Shown: piece by piece, positions 1 to 8,887 of the stretch | How positions within the stretch are numbered: position 1 is the stretch's first letter | Layout of the letters: every line of letters starts with the position of its first letter | DNA from: Thermoanaerobaculia bacterium | GTDB taxonomy: Bacteria; Acidobacteriota; Thermoanaerobaculia; Gp7-AA8 | Length of the DNA stretch: 64,000 nucleotides | Reading direction: 5' to 3' | Assembly: GCA_017883205.1 (NCBI GenBank) | Contig: JADGNZ010000002.1 | Location: 184,869 to 248,868 of the forward strand | The notes under the pieces: generated by a model | The model's database searches: none | Told to the model about the DNA's origin: nothing | What the model saw: only the letters and a program-made list of their open reading frames with translations | Position numbers and translations under genes: made by a program

Positions 1-405
1 CTTGCTCGGGTGGAGCCGCAATCCCCTTTCGGCGAGGTTGGCCGAACGCTGATACTCGAATGTCATGCAGGGCTCGATAGCTTTGAACACACAGATGAGC
101 CCTTGCTCAACAGGGTTCTTGGCCAGGATCTCGCGTGCCCGCTTTTGCTTGTCGTCGCCTGATTGGAGGTACTCGATCGGCCGGTTCTTCCGATGCGCCT
201 CTGCCATCGAGCCCTCCTTGAGTTGTTCGGTCGTGGCAAGAGCGAACTTCTTGAAGTCGAGCAGCCTCACCTTCGCGTCCATCAGCAGGAAGTGCATGCC
301 GTCGTGCCGCATCAGACGCTGCAAGATCCCGTGAAAGACGACCCGGTCGAATCCAGACAGCACACCAGTGACGAGCGAGCGATAGCGTGATAGAAACTTC
401 TCCAC
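1..405 (-). CDS. Conserved hypothetical protein, 3' part cut by the window edge
   Basis: 135 codons are visible on the minus strand, beginning at a GTG at 405-403 with a strong AAGGAGGA ribosome-binding site a few bases upstream; the frame is open to base 1. The product begins MEKFLSRYRSLVTG and continues with a basic, hydrophilic segment without signal peptide or membrane helix. I recall this N-terminus from a multicopy conserved hypothetical family of about 400-500 residues in soil bacteria, but no function is assigned that I know of, and the visible part shows no catalytic motif. It is divergent from kbl, with about 600 bases of repeat-rich spacer between them. The reading frame is well supported; the family assignment is from memory. 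Confidence 0.75.
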   Translation of the reverse strand, partial: MEKFLSRYRSLVTGVLSGFDRVVFHGILQRLMRHDGMHFLLMDAKVRLLDFKKFALATTEQLKEGSMAEAHRKNRPIEYLQSGDDKQKRAREILAKNPVEQGLICVFKAIEPCMTFEYQRSANLAERGLRLHPSK

Positions 406-1005
406 GGCGTCCTCCTTTTTGGGGCGAAAGGGTTGTTTGTCACAGCCTTTCTACCCGAAGAGCGACGCCGTTTCATCTTGGGTTGCGGGCGCAGCCCGCG
501 CTAGGATCCTTCGACGTCCTGCGCCGCCGAGCACGCACTGCGCAAACATCGCGATTCGAGCGGGCGGCTCCGGCAGCCTCAGGATGACACCAACTCGATC
601 GGACAGTCGGGATAACATCACACGGAAAGCACCAATCGTGGAATGATTCTGCGTCGTTCCACCAAATTTGGCATCAAGAACATCGAAATCGTCGTTGACA
701 TCCAGATTCTCGACGTTGACATCGAGACCTCTCGATAAAGATCTCCAGATTCTCGATAAAGATCTCCAGATTCTGGATGAAGATCTCCAGATTCTCGACG
801 TTAACATCCAGATTCTGGATGAAGATATCTAGATTCTCAGACGTTGACATCCAGATTCTGGATGAAGATATCTAGATCGACAACTAAAATTTTGGATATC
901 TCGTCCCCGGTTGTGGCCGTCGCGGCAAGCCAGGCGGCACCGAAGCCATCCACCACCCCGCTGATACAATCCGCCGCCGCAATTCCAACCCGCCGAGGTG
1001 ACGCA
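406..1005. other. Repeat-rich divergent intergenic region
   Basis: 600 bases between the left-edge gene (minus) and kbl (plus). I see no convincing gene in it. The left half holds a GC-rich inverted element (GCGGGCGCAGCCCGC at about 486-500, then GGATCCTTCG and CCTCAGGATGAC blocks) of the kind dispersed in many soil bacterial genomes. The right half holds the 21-bp array described separately. Any promoter for kbl must lie in roughly the last 130 bases; no clear -35/-10 pair stands out. Confidence 0.6.
674..872. repeat. Degenerate 21-bp tandem array (array 1)
   Basis: About nine units of 20-23 bases, mostly 21, follow each other without spacers. Units start near 700, 721, 741, 762, 783, 806, 827 and 849. 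The commonest core is CCAGATTCTGG (dyad-symmetric), alternating with CCAGATTCTCGA followed by either TAAAGAT or CGTTGAC. Because the period is a multiple of three, minus-strand translation gives heptapeptide repeats of the NLEIFIE / NLDVNVE type, but there is no ribosome-binding site and several frames are open. It shares its period with the arrays at 36.5, 45.8 and 62.5 kb but not their sequence. Confidence 0.85.
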
Positions 1006-2190
1006 ATGTCGCTGATGTCCACGCTGCAAACCGAGCTCGATCAGATGGCTGCCGCAGGCACGCTCAAGCGCGAGCTGCTGATGAAATCGCCGCAGGGCCC
1101 GATCGTCGACGTCGAAGGATTCGGCGAAGTCATCATGCTCACCTCCAACAACTACCTCGGCCTGGCCAACCATCCTGCGATCGGCGAAGCGGCCGCGAAA
1201 GCGGAGCACGACTACGGCTACGGCCTGGCCTCGGTGCGCTTCATCTGCGGCACGCAGACGATTCACCGCCAGCTCGAACAGCGCATCGCCGCGTTCTTCG
1301 GGACGGAAGACACGATCCTCTACGGCTCCTGCTGGAACGCGAACGAAGGACTTTTTCAGACCATCGCGCAGGAGCAGGACGCGATCATCTCCGACGAGCT
1401 CAATCACGCCTCGATCATCGACGGCGTGCGCCTGGCGAAGGCGAAGAAGGAGCGCTACAAGAACCGCGACATGGCCGACCTGCGCCGCGCGCTCGAAGCG
1501 ACGCGCGATTCGCGCAACAAACTGATTATGACCGACGGCGTCTTTTCGATGGAAGGCTCGCTGGCGCCGCTGCCGGAGATGGCCGCGCTGGCCGAGGAGT
1601 ACGACGCATTCCTCGTCGTCGATGACTCCCACGGTACAGGCGTCCTCGGCAAGACAGGCCGCGGAACGGCCGAGGAGCTGGGCGTGCTCGACAAGATCCA
1701 CGCGCACACTTCGACCCTCGGCAAAGCGCTTGGCGGATCGCACGGCGGATTCACGACCGGGCCGAAAACGTTGGTCGACTATCTGCGCCAGAAGTCGCGG
1801 CCGTACCTTTTCTCGAACACGCTGCCGCCGGCGGTGGTCATGGGATCGCTGGCCGCGCTCGATCTACTTGAAAACGATCCCAGCTTCGTGACGCGCCTGC
1901 GCGAGAACACGACCTACTTTCGCCAGCAACTCACGGCAAAGGGTGTGGCCGTGCGCGAAGGAATCCATCCCATCGTCCCGATCATCATCGGCGACACTGC
2001 CAAAGCGATCGCCATCTCAGCCGAGCTGTTGAAGCGCGGCGTCTACGTCTCCGGCTTCGGCTTCCCGGTCGTGCCTCAAGGCGCGGCGCGCCTGCGCTGC
2101 CAGATCAGCGCCGCGCACACACGCGAGCACCTCGACCGGGCCATCGAGGCGATCGTTGAGGTGGGGCGGAAGTTCGAAGTGGTGGGGTGA
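1006..2190 (+). CDS. kbl: Glycine C-acetyltransferase (2-amino-3-ketobutyrate CoA ligase)
   Basis: 394 residues, close to the usual length of about 398. This PLP enzyme of the alpha-oxoamine synthase family cleaves 2-amino-3-ketobutyrate with CoA to glycine and acetyl-CoA, the second step of threonine breakdown through threonine dehydrogenase. Visible family features are SNNYLGLANHP near the N-terminus, the GxASVRFICGTQ segment, DDSHGTGVLG and the PLP-binding lysine in TSTLGKALGG (Lys240). The ATG at 1006 is chosen because GAGGTG precedes it; an upstream in-frame extension to 844 would run through repeat DNA and is rejected. No tdh gene is adjacent. A related acyl-CoA synthase (for example serine palmitoyltransferase-like) is the main alternative, but the overall match to Kbl is good. 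Confidence 0.93.
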   Translation: MSLMSTLQTELDQMAAAGTLKRELLMKSPQGPIVDVEGFGEVIMLTSNNYLGLANHPAIGEAAAKAEHDYGYGLASVRFICGTQTIHRQLEQRIAAFFGTEDTILYGSCWNANEGLFQTIAQEQDAIISDELNHASIIDGVRLAKAKKERYKNRDMADLRRALEATRDSRNKLIMTDGVFSMEGSLAPLPEMAALAEEYDAFLVVDDSHGTGVLGKTGRGTAEELGVLDKIHAHTSTLGKALGGSHGGFTTGPKTLVDYLRQKSRPYLFSNTLPPAVVMGSLAALDLLENDPSFVTRLRENTTYFRQQLTAKGVAVREGIHPIVPIIIGDTAKAIAISAELLKRGVYVSGFGFPVVPQGAARLRCQISAAHTREHLDRAIEAIVEVGRKFEVVG

Positions 2191-2218
2191 GAAACCAAGG
2201 TTCAGAATTGATGGACAA

Positions 2219-2827
2219 ATGAGACTGAGCTACGAGTCACGCGAGTTAATCAGCACTCAACACACGATTGCGACGCAAGAAGTCTTCCGGCGCAGTCGCG
2301 CTGAGCTTCAACGCCTTGAGCAGTTGGCGCGCAGTAGCGGTCCTCCACGGAGCGCGATCGACGAAAAATACGCGGAGATTGCAACCGAAGTCCTTGACGC
2401 AAAGATAGCGAGTTACTTAGCAGGATTCCGGCGCGAACACCTGATACCGACCGACGACGACATCCGAGAGATCTGTTCCGATCTGAACGAGGAAGCGAGA
2501 AGGATCTGGTTCAGCCACGGTCACTCGCCCATGCCAAGTTCCATGGACCTATATACGATGATCGCTCCACGCGCAGAACTGAGGCTGAAGGTGGCGGTCA
2601 AGGAAATGTCGATCGAGGCAAAACATGCAGTTCGTGAGGCCGCCACTCATCGGCAGGTTGCACCCCCGATGAGTGAGCGAACAGCTTCGGCCGAACCTGC
2701 CGCGAGCGAAATCACAATTGCCGACGTCGACGCATTGGAATTGAGACCTAACATCTTTGGCGTCGGAATCAACCTCAACCACATCATCAAGAGAATTGCC
2801 GCGTGGCGACGACGACGGGAGAAATAG
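2219..2827 (+). CDS. Hypothetical protein, helical and charged
   Basis: 202 residues from the ATG at 2219, 28 bases after kbl. I do not recognise a family. The sequence is rich in Glu, Arg and Ala, with long predicted helical stretches (for example VFRRSRAELQRLEQLARSSG near the start) and a basic tail, KRIAAWRRRREK. There is no signal peptide, membrane helix or cysteine motif. Base composition is visibly less GC-rich than that of kbl, as in the following TPR gene, so the two may have a different history from their neighbours. An in-frame start at 2156 would overlap kbl and is less likely. The gene is probable; the function is unknown. Confidence 0.6.
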   Translation: MRLSYESRELISTQHTIATQEVFRRSRAELQRLEQLARSSGPPRSAIDEKYAEIATEVLDAKIASYLAGFRREHLIPTDDDIREICSDLNEEARRIWFSHGHSPMPSSMDLYTMIAPRAELRLKVAVKEMSIEAKHAVREAATHRQVAPPMSERTASAEPAASEITIADVDALELRPNIFGVGINLNHIIKRIAAWRRRREK

Positions 2828-3011
2828 ACCGACGGTTCCTCGCCACGGCCGAAGCTACGTCGCCGCGTTGTGGTCGGAGGCAACTCAAAGATGCCACAAG
2901 CGGTGGGTCGCCAGCTTAGCTTAGGCGCGAGCTAGCGATAGCGACCACTGTCCTGCCCTTGCGTCAGTACGCGAATTCGGCGCAAGATGGAAACGAACAT
3001 CAGGGGCCACG

Positions 3012-4601
3012 ATGACACGTTTCACACTGCTGGTTCTGTGTTGCAGTCAGTTGCTGTCCACGTCACTCAGCGCCGCGTCGCCAACTGCCGGCAAGACACT
3101 GCAAAGCACTGTCAGGGCCGGCACTCAAAATGTTCAGCACGAGCCACCCGAGTTGACAGGGCGGCCTCAGGCCGCTCCGCCACCGCCGGGGCCGGCTCTT
3201 CGACAGTTTGCTCAGAGCAAGGTAATTCGCGCGGCTGACCCCGAGAATCCGAAGACGCTTCGGCCAGCCATCGCAGAACTCACCGATCTGATACGGCAGG
3301 AGCCGCACAACTCAGATTTCTACTTTCTGCGAGCATCCCTGGCTTGCTACGCCCGTGCAGATCACGTGAATGTCCTTAACGACCTCGCTCAATCGATATC
3401 GCTGCGAGGTCCGAGACGAAATGGTGACGAGACGCTCAAAGAACGCTATGCACTGAGAGCCAAGGTCGAGTTCGACAACCACCGTTACGATGACGCGATG
3501 CGCGATCTAGACACCGCCATCAAGCAAGACTACGATAGTGCTCAACAGATTTTCAACGACGGTGGCACGAAGCCAAGCACCATCGCCAAACCATGCGTTT
3601 GGACGCTTGCCGACCTCGACACATTGGCGGAGCGATACCCTACAGATTACCGGCCACCGCTCTATCGAGGACTATATCTGAGCTACTTCCTCGCGTTCGA
3701 CCTGGAGTCTGACTACACACCACTGATAGACGCGTTCGAAAGGGCCGCCACACTCAATCCAGCTTCACCATTGCCGCATTTCTTTAGCGGCGAGTTATAC
3801 ACCATCGGGCGTCTTGGCGGAGTGATGTCCACCGCAAACGCGAAGTGTCTGGATTATGTCGTCCCTCGCACACCGGCGTGCCTCGCCCTTGACGAAGCCC
3901 GTAGGACGGGCATTCGTTCGCTCACGAGGGCGATTGCGCTAGATCCGACGTTTATGCACGCCTATGCGATCAGAGCGAATGCTCTTTACGACTTAAAAGA
4001 ATACCAGCAGGCGGTACGAGACTACGACGAGGTGTTGAAGTTGGCTCCAGAAGGTGACACGGTGCGAAGCATTTACAATGATCGAGGACTAGCAAAAATG
4101 GCCTTGGGCCACTATCACAGCGCAATTCTAGACTTCAGCCGATCGATCGCGTTAGGGTGCAGCGAATTGTGCCAATCGTATGAGAATAGAGCCGACGCCT
4201 ATCTGAAACTTCACAACTACACCATGGCCATTGCAGATATTGGTCGTTCGATCGAGCTCGTTCTCCCGAGCGCGTTGTATATGATGAACATTGAGCAATT
4301 TCGACGTATTTATCCAGAGTACGACGCCGTTCCGGACGACGTCCTTTGTGAAAAGCTCAGGAGACTGTTTTACCATGCATTGTCATATACAAGCTTTGCG
4401 AACGAGTTTCTTATCAAGGCGAAGGAGTACTCCTCCACGGTGTTGCCAGATTTCTTTGTGAAACGTGGTGATGCGTACATGGCGTTACACCAGGCGGCAA
4501 AGGCGAACGCCGAGTACGACCGCGTATCCCGTGCTTTTCCTGAATGGGCGGCTGTTGTTTTCACGCAAAAGAACGGCAGTCGAGTCAGGAAACCAGAATA
4601 G
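3012..4601 (+). CDS. Secreted tetratricopeptide repeat protein
   Basis: 529 residues. An N-terminal signal peptide (MTRFTLLVLCCSQLLSTSL, cleavage near SAASP) points to export; a cysteine pair in the hydrophobic core might indicate a lipoprotein, but no clean lipobox is seen. The mature part holds several TPR-like units: one around residues 140-175 (YDDAMRDLDTAIKQ) and a run from about 315 to 420 with the typical spacing (AYAIRANALYDLKEYQQAVR, then NDRGLAKMALGHYHSAILDF, then YENRADAYLKLHNYTMAIAD). TPRs bind partner proteins; the partner is not evident. The base composition is lower in GC than the flanks. It is followed by two convergent VWFA genes. Confidence 0.85.
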   Translation: MTRFTLLVLCCSQLLSTSLSAASPTAGKTLQSTVRAGTQNVQHEPPELTGRPQAAPPPPGPALRQFAQSKVIRAADPENPKTLRPAIAELTDLIRQEPHNSDFYFLRASLACYARADHVNVLNDLAQSISLRGPRRNGDETLKERYALRAKVEFDNHRYDDAMRDLDTAIKQDYDSAQQIFNDGGTKPSTIAKPCVWTLADLDTLAERYPTDYRPPLYRGLYLSYFLAFDLESDYTPLIDAFERAATLNPASPLPHFFSGELYTIGRLGGVMSTANAKCLDYVVPRTPACLALDEARRTGIRSLTRAIALDPTFMHAYAIRANALYDLKEYQQAVRDYDEVLKLAPEGDTVRSIYNDRGLAKMALGHYHSAILDFSRSIALGCSELCQSYENRADAYLKLHNYTMAIADIGRSIELVLPSALYMMNIEQFRRIYPEYDAVPDDVLCEKLRRLFYHALSYTSFANEFLIKAKEYSSTVLPDFFVKRGDAYMALHQAAKANAEYDRVSRAFPEWAAVVFTQKNGSRVRKPE

Positions 4602-4673
4602 GCCGCGCGTGGAGGGCCAGCTTCATCCTATGCTTCCGAGTTCCCGAGATGCCAGCCGATCTCGAGAGCGCCC

Positions 4674-6272
4674 TCACTTCTCGACCGGAATCGCAAACGC
4701 CACCTTCGCGAAGCCGATCGACTTGTCGATGCGCAGCAGCGCCTTTGCGACGTAGTTGCCGGGCGGCATGATCAGTTTCTGGCGGACGGCCATGTCGGAA
4801 GAAGGCGTTGCGGGAATCGAAATCTTCTTCTCGCGATATTCGACCGCCTTTCCCTTTGCGTCGAAGATGTAGAACATGAGCGTGGCGTCAGTGACCGCGC
4901 CGCGCTCCCGCGCCAGTTGCCGCGCCGGAATGATGATGTCGATGAACGGACGCGTCGTGAATGAGAAAATCGGAGCCGTTCCGGTCTGCGGAAGGTCGTT
5001 CTGGATGATGTCGGCCAGCAGCAGCGCGTCCGAAGTGTCGCGAGCGTCCGGTGTCGTCGAGAATCCCTTGCGGAAGGAGACCGTCGTGCCCGAGGGAACG
5101 TTCTTCACCTTCACCTCGATGGTGTTCTCGCCCTTCTTCGGATTGACCGGGCGGAATCCGAGCCGGTAGCCGGCACTCACGGTCGTCGAGAGATTCTCCA
5201 GCGCGCTTGGCAGGTCATTCGTGTAGTGAATGAACTGGCCTCCTGTGTGCGCCGCAAACTGAAAGAGTATGTCGTTCGCGAGCGGATCGAAACGCTGCGT
5301 GCTTTGTGGTTTGCCTCCGGCGTAAACAGGAGTGGCTTGCGGCGTGCGGCCACCTTCGTTGAGGTTCATCGGGTCGTTGATCCTCAGATCGACCGTGTGC
5401 AGATGGGCGCCGGCGGCGTTGAACGCGTCGTAGAGCGCCCGTGCTGCCTGCCACATCCCGGAATCGACGTCGGGCGGGCCTGCGACGTTGTTCGTGATGC
5501 CCGTCATGTAATCCGAGCTGAAACCCTCCGAGAAGAGAATGACGTGTTTGTAGCCTTCGAGATCCTTGAGGCGCGCTGCGAGCGAGGAGAGATCTTTGAG
5601 TTGGTCCTTGGCCGAGGTCTTGGCGCGTTCCCGCTCCTCCTGTTTGAACCCGGCCATGATATCGGGCATCGGATCCTCGCTGCCGGGCGGGATGAGGTTT
5701 GGATCCCACGCCTCCGCGGTATCGCGCTCTGCGTTCGTAATCGAGAGCGCCAGGGCGTCGTGCGCGCTGCTGGGAGCCATCTTGAGAAGTGCGCGCCGGA
5801 TGACATCATGGTCGCGCGTGAACGGAATGATGAAGTTCGCGCCAGTCGAACCGTAGGTTGCCACCGCGAACAGGTCCTGCGGCAATGCGTGATCGACCAT
5901 GATCGCCGCCGCCTTTTGCGCACGGGCAAGGGCGGCCGGGCGGCCATAGGCGAGATCGAACAGCAGGAGAAACAGACGGCGCGCACGCGGATCGGCGATG
6001 GGAGTTGCTGCCGGCGCTAACTTGGCCGCGGCCGGCGCGGGCGCTGATGTCACGAGCTCGATCGGATCGAAGTAGTCGATCGTCTGCCGCTTTCCGTTGA
6101 CGTACAGCTCGAAATCGTTTTTCGTCAGATTGCGAATCGGTTTGCCGTGGCTGAAGACGTAGACCGGCACATCGATGACCTGGACGGTGATCGATTCGTG
6201 CGTCTGCGCAGAGGCAGCGGTTGCGAGTAGTAGGGGGACTCCGAACATCAACAATAAGTAGCGCATTTTCAT
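4674..6272 (-). CDS. Secreted VWFA-related (Acidobacteria-type) protein, copy 1
   Basis: 532 residues. A signal peptide (MKMRYLLLMFGVPLLLATAA, cleavage after ASAQ) is followed by the N-terminal module typical of the acidobacterial VWFA-related family (QVIDVPVYVFSHG, then a VNGKRQTIDYFDP block). A von Willebrand A-like domain follows, with RLFLLLFDLAYGRPAALARA in place of the canonical MIDAS DxSxS, then GYKHVILFSEGFSSDYMTG and HLHTVDLR strands. The C-terminal third is beta-rich. It probably mediates protein contacts or adhesion outside the cytoplasm. GGAG sits seven bases before the ATG at 6272. It lies 31 bases downstream of a paralog with which it shares most of its sequence, so the two arose by tandem duplication and are probably cotranscribed. 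Confidence 0.88.
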   Translation of the reverse strand: MKMRYLLLMFGVPLLLATAASAQTHESITVQVIDVPVYVFSHGKPIRNLTKNDFELYVNGKRQTIDYFDPIELVTSAPAPAAAKLAPAATPIADPRARRLFLLLFDLAYGRPAALARAQKAAAIMVDHALPQDLFAVATYGSTGANFIIPFTRDHDVIRRALLKMAPSSAHDALALSITNAERDTAEAWDPNLIPPGSEDPMPDIMAGFKQEERERAKTSAKDQLKDLSSLAARLKDLEGYKHVILFSEGFSSDYMTGITNNVAGPPDVDSGMWQAARALYDAFNAAGAHLHTVDLRINDPMNLNEGGRTPQATPVYAGGKPQSTQRFDPLANDILFQFAAHTGGQFIHYTNDLPSALENLSTTVSAGYRLGFRPVNPKKGENTIEVKVKNVPSGTTVSFRKGFSTTPDARDTSDALLLADIIQNDLPQTGTAPIFSFTTRPFIDIIIPARQLARERGAVTDATLMFYIFDAKGKAVEYREKKISIPATPSSDMAVRQKLIMPPGNYVAKALLRIDKSIGFAKVAFAIPVEK

Positions 6273-6303
6273 CGGTTCTCCGTGACAGGCTTCGTGCCGC
6301 GAG

Positions 6304-7914
6304 TCATTTCACGCCCGGAATGGTGAAGGCCACTCTTGCGAATCCAATCGACTTATCCACGCGCAGGAGCGCTTTCGCGACGTAGTTCCCTGGCGGGAGC
6401 TCGAGTTTCTCGCGGACGACGGCGTCGGAGCGCGTGTTTCGGGCGATCGAAATGTTCTTCCCCAGATTGAGGACGGCCACGCCCTTGTCGTCAAAGATGT
6501 AGAGAAGGACCGAGGCATCCTTGATTGAGCCGTGCTCCCTGGCCAGTTGCCGGGCGGGCACGACGACATCGATGAAGGGGCGGACGTTGAAGGCGAAGAG
6601 CGGAGGCGTTCCCGTCTGCGGTATGTCGTTTTGGATGATGTCGGCGAGAAGGAGCGTGTCGCGTGCGTCGGGCGACTCGGCCGCGCCACCGAACCCTTTG
6701 CGGAACGAAATGGTCGTTCCGCTGGGAACGTTCCTCACTTTCACATCGATGGTGTTCTCGCCTTTCTTCGGATTGACCGGCTTGAATCCGAGTCGATAGC
6801 CGGCGCTGACCGTTCTGGAGAGTTTCGTCAAAGCGCCGCTGAAGTCGTTCGTGAAGTGAATGAACTGTCCACCTGTTTGGGCTGCGAAAGAATAGAGAGT
6901 GTCATTGGCAAGCGTGTCGAAGCGCTCCGACACAGGCTTCGGTCCGGGGATGTTGACTGACTTTTCGTCCAGGGGTATCGAGTCGGAGATGCGCAGGTCG
7001 ACTGCGTGAAGTAGCACACCGGCGGCGTGGAATGACTTGACCATCGTTTGAAGGCTCTGCCACATGTCGTTGTCGACCTGGGGAGGCAGGTTGCCCTCAT
7101 AGTTCAGAGCCCCGAGGTTGGGGGTCGATCCGGTGAAGTAGTCCGCGGCGAAACCTTCCGAGAACAGAATCATGTGCTTGTAACCTTCGAGGTTGGCAAG
7201 CCGCGCCGCAATCTTGGAAAGCTCGCTGAGTTGCGATTTGCTCGCGTTCTTGGCTCGTTGCCTCTCGTCGGTTCCAAACCCTGCCATGATTTCGGGCATC
7301 GGATCTTCAGCAGGCGCGCGCGCGCCTCTTCCCGCGCCCTCCCCTGTTGGATTCCAGGCGTCGGCTGACTGACGCTCAGCATCCGTAATCGAGATTGAGA
7401 GCGAGTCATGTGCGCTGCTTGCCGAGAGCTTGAGCACCGCCCGGCGGATGATTTCGTGGTCTCGCGTAAAAGGAATGACGAAATTCGCACCTCGCGAGCC
7501 GTACGTGGCGACGGCAAAGAAGTCCCCCGGTAATGCCTGATCGACCATGATCGCGGCCGCCCTCTTCGCGCTTGCGATCCCCGCGGGGCGGTTGTAGGCG
7601 AGATCGAACACCAGGAGAAACAGCCGGCGCTCGCGCGGATCGGCCGGCGGCGCCGCCGGCGCAGTTGCTGCTTGACGCGGCGCATCAACCTTCGTGAATT
7701 CGATCGGGTCGAAATAGTCGATCGTTTGCCGTTTTCCATTGACGAACAGCTCGAAGTCGTCTTTCGTCAGATTGCGGATCGAGGTGCCGTTGCTGAAGAC
7801 ATAGACGGGCACGTCGATGACCTGGACTGTGATCGATTCGTGGGTCTGCGCTACGGCGGTTGTTACGACAAGGGCAAGCACGGCAAAGAACACGAACGTG
7901 CACTGCTTTCTCAT
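6304..7914 (-). CDS. Secreted VWFA-related (Acidobacteria-type) protein, copy 2
   Basis: 536 residues from the ATG at 7914, which has GGAG upstream; a longer frame to 7998 would run into the neighbouring gene and lacks a signal peptide at its start. From 7914 the product begins with a clear signal peptide (MRKQCTFVFFAVLALVVTTA, then VAQ). Domain order is as in copy 1: QTHESITVQVIDVPVYVFSN, the VNGKRQTIDYFDP block, the VWFA-like core (RRLFLLVFDLAYNRP, GYKHMILFSEGFAADYF) and a beta-rich tail ending RVDKSIGFARVAFTIPG. It differs mainly by a Gly/Arg-rich insert in the middle (GEGAGRGARAPAEDP). First gene of a probable two-gene unit with copy 1. Confidence 0.88.
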   Translation of the reverse strand: MRKQCTFVFFAVLALVVTTAVAQTHESITVQVIDVPVYVFSNGTSIRNLTKDDFELFVNGKRQTIDYFDPIEFTKVDAPRQAATAPAAPPADPRERRLFLLVFDLAYNRPAGIASAKRAAAIMVDQALPGDFFAVATYGSRGANFVIPFTRDHEIIRRAVLKLSASSAHDSLSISITDAERQSADAWNPTGEGAGRGARAPAEDPMPEIMAGFGTDERQRAKNASKSQLSELSKIAARLANLEGYKHMILFSEGFAADYFTGSTPNLGALNYEGNLPPQVDNDMWQSLQTMVKSFHAAGVLLHAVDLRISDSIPLDEKSVNIPGPKPVSERFDTLANDTLYSFAAQTGGQFIHFTNDFSGALTKLSRTVSAGYRLGFKPVNPKKGENTIDVKVRNVPSGTTISFRKGFGGAAESPDARDTLLLADIIQNDIPQTGTPPLFAFNVRPFIDVVVPARQLAREHGSIKDASVLLYIFDDKGVAVLNLGKNISIARNTRSDAVVREKLELPPGNYVAKALLRVDKSIGFARVAFTIPGVK

Positions 7915-7958
7915 TTTGATCTCCGGGCCCAGTGCGGCTGGCCGCAGTCTATCCGGCA

Positions 7959-8807
7959 TTACAGAACCGGAAAGCGGCAGACATCGCGCAAGAGGCAAAC
8001 GTCACAGTTTGCTTTGCGGCGCTTGCGACTGCAGAGATCGAGGATGCCGAGGCGGCAGATGGCGAAGTCGTAGCGGACGGGATCGGCGCGATCGAACTTC
8101 GCGAGACGATCGGTGAGCGCGCGTGCGGCTTTCCAATCTGCAGTCTTGCGACCGTTGAGGCCGAGGAATGTGGCGATGCGGTGGACGTGCGTGTCGACCG
8201 GCATCACCAGTTTGGCGGGATCGACGAAGCCCCAGATGCCGAGGTCGGGCGACGTGCGGCGAACCATCCAGCGGAGGAAGAGGTTCATCCGTTTGCAGGC
8301 TGAGCCGTTGGCGGGTGACGTCAGGAGGTAGTCGAGGGCCTTCGTCCTCCGAGGGCCGATCAGCGCTTCGACGAACCGTGTCAGCGACTGGCCGATGTCG
8401 CGGTCGTGATCGTCGTAACAGATGCGGAATAGCTCGCCGATCGTGCCGTGCTCGCGAATGGCGGCGGCGATGCGCGCGAGCAGATCGATGAGCTCCGGCG
8501 TTTTGTGGAAGCGATGGGAGAATCCTGCGAACCGCCGCTTCGCTTCGGCACGATCGAACTTCACGAGATATTCATAAGGAGAAGGGAGCATGCGGTCGAG
8601 CACGCGGCCGGCGTTGGCAACGACGATGTCCGCGCGACCATAGGCAAATGCGGCAGCGAGAAGACCGGCCACTTCCTGATCGGGAGGATTGGTGTAGCGG
8701 AGGACGAGTTGCAGCGGATCGGGAGCGATCGTCGAGACGTCGAACGTCTCCACGAGCGTGTCCAGCCGCTGGCGCAGCTTCTCTCCGCGCACCGGCATTC
8801 TCGGCAT
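7959..8807 (-). CDS. TIGR02757 / DUF2400 family protein
   Basis: 282 residues, full length for the TIGR02757 (DUF2400) family. The family is related in fold to helix-hairpin-helix DNA glycosylases but has no established activity. Visible landmarks are LRYTNPPDQEVAGLLAAAFA near residue 40, MNLFLRWMVRR, VMPVDTHVHRIATFLGL, and a C-terminal cysteine cluster with spacing CX8CX2CX5C, which resembles the endonuclease III iron-sulfur motif. An Fe-S cluster is therefore plausible. Starts at 8807 or, three codons on, at 8798; no strong ribosome-binding site separates them. It ends 44 bases before VWFA copy 2 and is divergent from the large repeat protein. Confidence 0.88.
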   Translation of the reverse strand: MPRMPVRGEKLRQRLDTLVETFDVSTIAPDPLQLVLRYTNPPDQEVAGLLAAAFAYGRADIVVANAGRVLDRMLPSPYEYLVKFDRAEAKRRFAGFSHRFHKTPELIDLLARIAAAIREHGTIGELFRICYDDHDRDIGQSLTRFVEALIGPRRTKALDYLLTSPANGSACKRMNLFLRWMVRRTSPDLGIWGFVDPAKLVMPVDTHVHRIATFLGLNGRKTADWKAARALTDRLAKFDRADPVRYDFAICRLGILDLCSRKRRKANCDVCLLRDVCRFPVL

Positions 8808-8887
8808 GTCTGGCCAAACGCCGAAACCGTGTTCAGCATTCTTCGTCTACAGTTCGTACATCCGTTCGAAACCTCGGGAGGAAAACC

